From contig NZ_WTYB01000001.1 in assembly GCF_009828055.1 (NCBI RefSeq), positions 1,007,183 through 1,071,182 on the forward strand: DNA of 64,000 nucleotides, read 5' to 3'. Of this stretch, positions 62,879 to 64,000 are shown piece by piece (position 1 is the stretch's first letter; each line of letters starts with the position of its first letter). Both the position numbers and the translations under genes were made by a program. Under the pieces are notes generated by a model. It did no database searches. It was not told the DNA's origin and saw only the letters and a list, made by a program, of their open reading frames with translations. This stretch comes from Erythrobacter ramosus (lineage in GTDB: Bacteria; Pseudomonadota; Alphaproteobacteria; Sphingomonadales; Sphingomonadaceae).

Positions 62879-64000
62879 CTAACGCCGGCCGGCGGGCGGC
62901 AGGACCCTATTAAGCCAGAGCTGCACCTGCGGATGGGCAATCCGGGTGAAGCGGCTTGGCACGCTGGTCCGCCCGCACTTGACCCCGGCGCTCACCACAC
63001 CCAGCAAAGTCGGCACGCCGCCCGCGTCGCCATAGGTGATCAGCGGCCCGCCGCTGTCGCCAAAGCACGCTTGTTCGCCGCGCGCCCCGGCAGCGCAGAG
63101 CACCGCGTCGCGACGCTTGTCGCGGAAGCTGGTGAGGCGGGTGCAGCTGTCCAGATCGCGCAATTCCAGCCGCGCGCCGCGCAATTCTTCGGGCGGGGCG
63201 CCGCCTTCCAGCGCGGTGCGGCCCCAACCATAGGTATAGACCGGCATCCGCGCCCGGATCGTGCGGGCGGTGATGGGCTGCGGGTCGAGCCGGATGCGCG
63301 CGATCGGATAGACCTGCCCGCCCAGTTTCTCGCCCTTGGGATCATATTGCACCAGCGCGACATCGAAAGCGAAGGTCGATGGCTGGAAGTCTGGGTGCGG
63401 GATCACGCGCAGGATGCGGTAGGTGTAACCGTCATCCGCGAGCGGATTGTAGAGCCCGAGGCGGATGCGATGCCCGCCGGTCAGCACCGGCACCCCGCCC
63501 TCATCGGTCAGGCAATGCGCTGCGGTCAGCACCCAGCCGGTGCGGATCACCGCCCCGCCGCATAGTACCCGTTGGGCCGGGGTCAGGCGCTTGCGGCCCA
63601 GTTTCTCGGGCCGCCACAGCAGCGCCTGCCACGGCGCGTCGCCGATGTTGACCGCAAAGCCATCGATCACCGCCGCCACCTGCACGCAGATGGTATCGGT
63701 GTAGATCACGCCGCGAAATTCGACCGTGGTGGTGGTGCAAGCGCGCGCGTTCTCTTCAGCTTCCTTGCGTTGGCGTTCCTCTTCGGAAATTCGTCTTTGC
63801 TCGGCGATTTCCTCTGGGCTGAATTCAGGCGGAGACAGGTCGCCGCCCGCCACCAGTAGCGGCGCGCCGGGATCGGTGCGGATCGCCTTGCGAAGGCCCG
63901 CGCAGCCGCTCGAATAGTCCGCGTCGCACAGGACTTCGTACAGGGCGAGCGCGCGCGTCTGGTCGCCCGGCAGGATCGCGCCGGACCACAGCGCGTCGGC
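62879..64000 (-). CDS. Trypsin-like serine protease (N-terminal end beyond the window)
   Basis: The reading frame is open from 62879 to the right window edge (at least 373 residues). The visible N-terminal 80 residues are Cys-containing and helical (perhaps a Sel1/TPR-like region: CDADYSSGCAGLRKA), then a Glu/Arg-rich linker. The S1 protease domain follows: TAAHC, FAFDVAL and CFGDSGGPL give the His-Asp-Ser triad. Probably exported. The true start is not visible; the internal GTG at 63853 is unlikely to be it. Confidence 0.85.
   Translation of the reverse strand, partial: ADALWSGAILPGDQTRALALYEVLCDADYSSGCAGLRKAIRTDPGAPLLVAGGDLSPPEFSPEEIAEQRRISEEERQRKEAEENARACTTTTVEFRGVIYTDTICVQVAAVIDGFAVNIGDAPWQALLWRPEKLGRKRLTPAQRVLCGGAVIRTGWVLTAAHCLTDEGGVPVLTGGHRIRLGLYNPLADDGYTYRILRVIPHPDFQPSTFAFDVALVQYDPKGEKLGGQVYPIARIRLDPQPITARTIRARMPVYTYGWGRTALEGGAPPEELRGARLELRDLDSCTRLTSFRDKRRDAVLCAAGARGEQACFGDSGGPLITYGDAGGVPTLLGVVSAGVKCGRTSVPSRFTRIAHPQVQLWLNRVLPPAGRR

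Overview
The window looks like chromosome from a high-GC alphaproteobacterium of the sphingomonad group, most likely an aerobic anoxygenic phototroph of the Erythrobacter/Porphyrobacter type. The evidence is a bchE-bchJ bacteriochlorophyll pair, a heme oxygenase-bacteriophytochrome pair with a PpsR-type box upstream, three TonB-dependent receptors, and many sphingomonad-typical household families (NDUFA12-like, DUF2155, DUF1674, PHA-granule-associated protein). Genus assignment is inference; no rRNA is present.

Layout. 1-5.1 kb: start of hflK, then mrp, an orphan molybdopterin hydroxylase subunit and ferrochelatase. 5.1-11.3 kb: cytochrome P450, a small DUF1674 gene, an RsmB-type methyltransferase, msrA, an exported methyltransferase, N-carbamoylputrescine amidase and folK, closed by tRNA-Lys. 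11.5-21.4 kb: queuosine-precursor-type transporter, nucleoside transporter, 2OG-Fe(II) oxygenase, Oar-like TonB receptor with its own TonB, and the manC-manA pair. 21.4-28.8 kb: bacteriophytochrome/heme oxygenase operon, TelA/XpaC/PHA operon and a DUF389 membrane protein. 29-34.2 kb: fatty acyl-AMP ligase, recX-DUF192, NDUFA12, DUF2155, aat and tRNA-Trp. 34.4-38.5 kb: secE, nusG, a PspA-like gene, rplK and rplA. 38.7-43.3 kb: envelope/polysaccharide genes, a CinA-like protein and a flavin monooxygenase. 43.4-48.2 kb: two TonB receptors. 48.6-53.5 kb: an acyl-CoA dehydrogenase, enoyl-CoA hydratase and two thiolase-family proteins. 53.7-57.9 kb: hppD, a VOC protein, and bchE-bchJ. 57.9-64 kb: a retropepsin-like protein, an SPFH/ribbon-helix-helix operon, a TIR-TPR protein, a small lipoprotein and the 3' part of a trypsin-like protease gene.

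The most unusual signals are not protein genes. Five copies of a structured intergenic element (about 92-102 nt) lie at 11.4, 32.2, 34.2, 35.7 and 38.5 kb. Four of them sit directly 3' of tRNA-Lys, tRNA-Trp, nusG and rplA. Each can fold into about four hairpins whose loops and linkers are conserved while the stems change with pairing kept, which points to selection on structure. A second repeat (98 nt, TTGACA/TGTCAA-rich ends, diverged middle) occurs at 6.6 and 48.3 kb in opposite orientation. A perfect TGTC-N10-GACA box sits upstream of the heme oxygenase-bacteriophytochrome operon. Several further palindromes lie in promoter positions, and two convergent genes (aat and a DUF2155 gene) overlap by 151 nt with both reading frames apparently in use.
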